Positions 14,443-15,076 of a stretch of 15,076 nt of DNA are shown here, piece by piece (the stretch's first letter is position 1; each line of letters starts with the position of its first letter). The stretch is from Tardiphaga sp. Its GTDB lineage: Bacteria > Pseudomonadota > Alphaproteobacteria > Rhizobiales > Xanthobacteraceae. Location: NCBI GenBank assembly GCA_014377915.1, contig JACMOT010000299.1:1-15076 (forward strand). Reading direction: 5' to 3'. Under the pieces are notes generated by a model. That model was not told the origin of the DNA. It did not search any database and was given only the letters and a program-made list of their open reading frames with translations. A program made the translations under genes and the position numbers.

Positions 14443-15076
14443 CTACAGCGGCGCCGAGGTGCCATTCACCGCGTGACATGCGACGCCGTCGATCAGGTCC
14501 GGCGACACCTTGCGGCACAGGTCGAACACTTCCGGGCAGCGCGGATGGAAGGTGCAACCGCTGGGTGGATTGATCGGATTGGGAATCTCGCCGGTCACCG
14601 CGATCCGCGCGCGGCCGGACATCGCCAGATCCGGCACCGCGCCGAGCAGCATGCGCGTATAGGGCATCCGCGGATGGCTGAACAATTCACGGCCTTCGGC
14701 GATCTCGACGATGCGTCCGAGATACATCACGCCAATCCGGCTGGCCATGTGCCGGACCACCGCGAGGTTGTGGCTGATGAACAGATAGGTCAGGCCGAAC
14801 TTGTCCTGCAGCTCGCGCATCAGATTGAGAATCTGCGCCTGCACCGAGACGTCGAGCGCGGAGGTCGGTTCGTCGCAGACGATGAAGTCGGCTTCGGAAG
14901 CCAGCGCGCGGGCGATGGCGACGCGCTGGCGCTGGCCGCCGGAGAACTGGTGCGGGTATTTCTGGCCGGCGTCGGGATGCAGCCCGACCAAGGCCAGCAA
15001 TTCGCCGACCCGGCTGCGGATCTCGCGCTCGCCTTGGATCAGGTCGAAAGCTCGGATCGGCTCGGCGACGATGGCC
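14443..15076 (-). CDS. Oligopeptide/dipeptide-type ABC transporter ATPase, 5' end outside window
   Basis: The C-terminal 210 residues or so of an OppF/DppF-type ATP-binding subunit; the gene starts beyond the right edge, so Walker A is not visible. Visible in order are AIVAEPIRAFDL at the edge, the ABC signature FSGGQRQRVAIARAL, Walker B with D-loop FIVCDEPTSALDVSVQ, the H-loop LFISHNLAVV, and the family-specific C-terminal extension PNPINPPSGCTFHPRCP with further cysteines. This tail is characteristic of peptide, nickel and some sugar or opine importers of the PepT family. The subunit would energise uptake with a permease pair encoded upstream, outside this window. A TTG at 14998-15000 is internal, not the start. 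Confidence 0.93.
   Translation of the reverse strand, partial: AIVAEPIRAFDLIQGEREIRSRVGELLALVGLHPDAGQKYPHQFSGGQRQRVAIARALASEADFIVCDEPTSALDVSVQAQILNLMRELQDKFGLTYLFISHNLAVVRHMASRIGVMYLGRIVEIAEGRELFSHPRMPYTRMLLGAVPDLAMSGRARIAVTGEIPNPINPPSGCTFHPRCPEVFDLCRKVSPDLIDGVACHAVNGTSAPL

Overview
The window looks like chromosomal DNA of a high-GC alphaproteobacterium, most likely of the Bradyrhizobium/Rhodopseudomonas group (Nitrobacteraceae). This rests on codon use, on gene content (an IlvD/Edd sugar-acid dehydratase beside a uronate-dehydrogenase-like protein, and a TetR/adaptor/RND efflux operon), and on dispersed intergenic repeats of the type CGTCATTGCGAGGAGCC...GCGACGAAGCAATCCAG, which I recall as common in that group. 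I see no tRNA, rRNA, CRISPR array, transposase, phage gene or origin. Twelve protein genes are supported; one runs off the right edge.

Region 1 (1-5003) is a sugar-acid catabolism block. An SMP-30/gluconolactonase-type lactonase (minus strand) diverges from a uronate-dehydrogenase-like short-chain dehydrogenase (plus strand). The dehydrogenase is followed by an IlvD/Edd dehydratase with its own probable promoter. A convergent PfkB-family sugar kinase sits across a MITE-like repeat. Together they read as oxidation of an aldose or uronate to a lactone, lactone opening, dehydration to a 2-keto-3-deoxy acid, and perhaps phosphorylation. The actual sugar cannot be fixed from sequence.

Region 2 (5004-8354): a Glu-type amino-acid dehydrogenase and a two-domain VOC protein are translationally coupled by an ATGA overlap. 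A convergent TauE/SafE-family membrane protein follows, and it diverges from the next operon.

Region 3 (8319-13466) is an efflux operon: TetR-family regulator, membrane-anchored periplasmic adaptor and HAE-1 RND pump. A TTGACA promoter overlaps a palindromic operator just before tetR, and no outer-membrane channel gene is present. A strong hairpin separates adaptor and pump genes.

Region 4 (13467-15076): nested palindromic repeats, then a CnbZ-like (2-amino-5-chloromuconate deaminase type) protein. A 54-nt near-perfect palindrome lies between it and a convergent, truncated oligopeptide-type ABC transporter ATPase gene.

No clearly novel defence, mobile or RNA system was found. The most interesting points are the sugar-acid cluster with an IlvD-type dehydratase next to Udh, the palindromic repeat family occupying several gene junctions, the tetR promoter/operator with an apparently almost leaderless start, and the orphan CnbZ-like protein.
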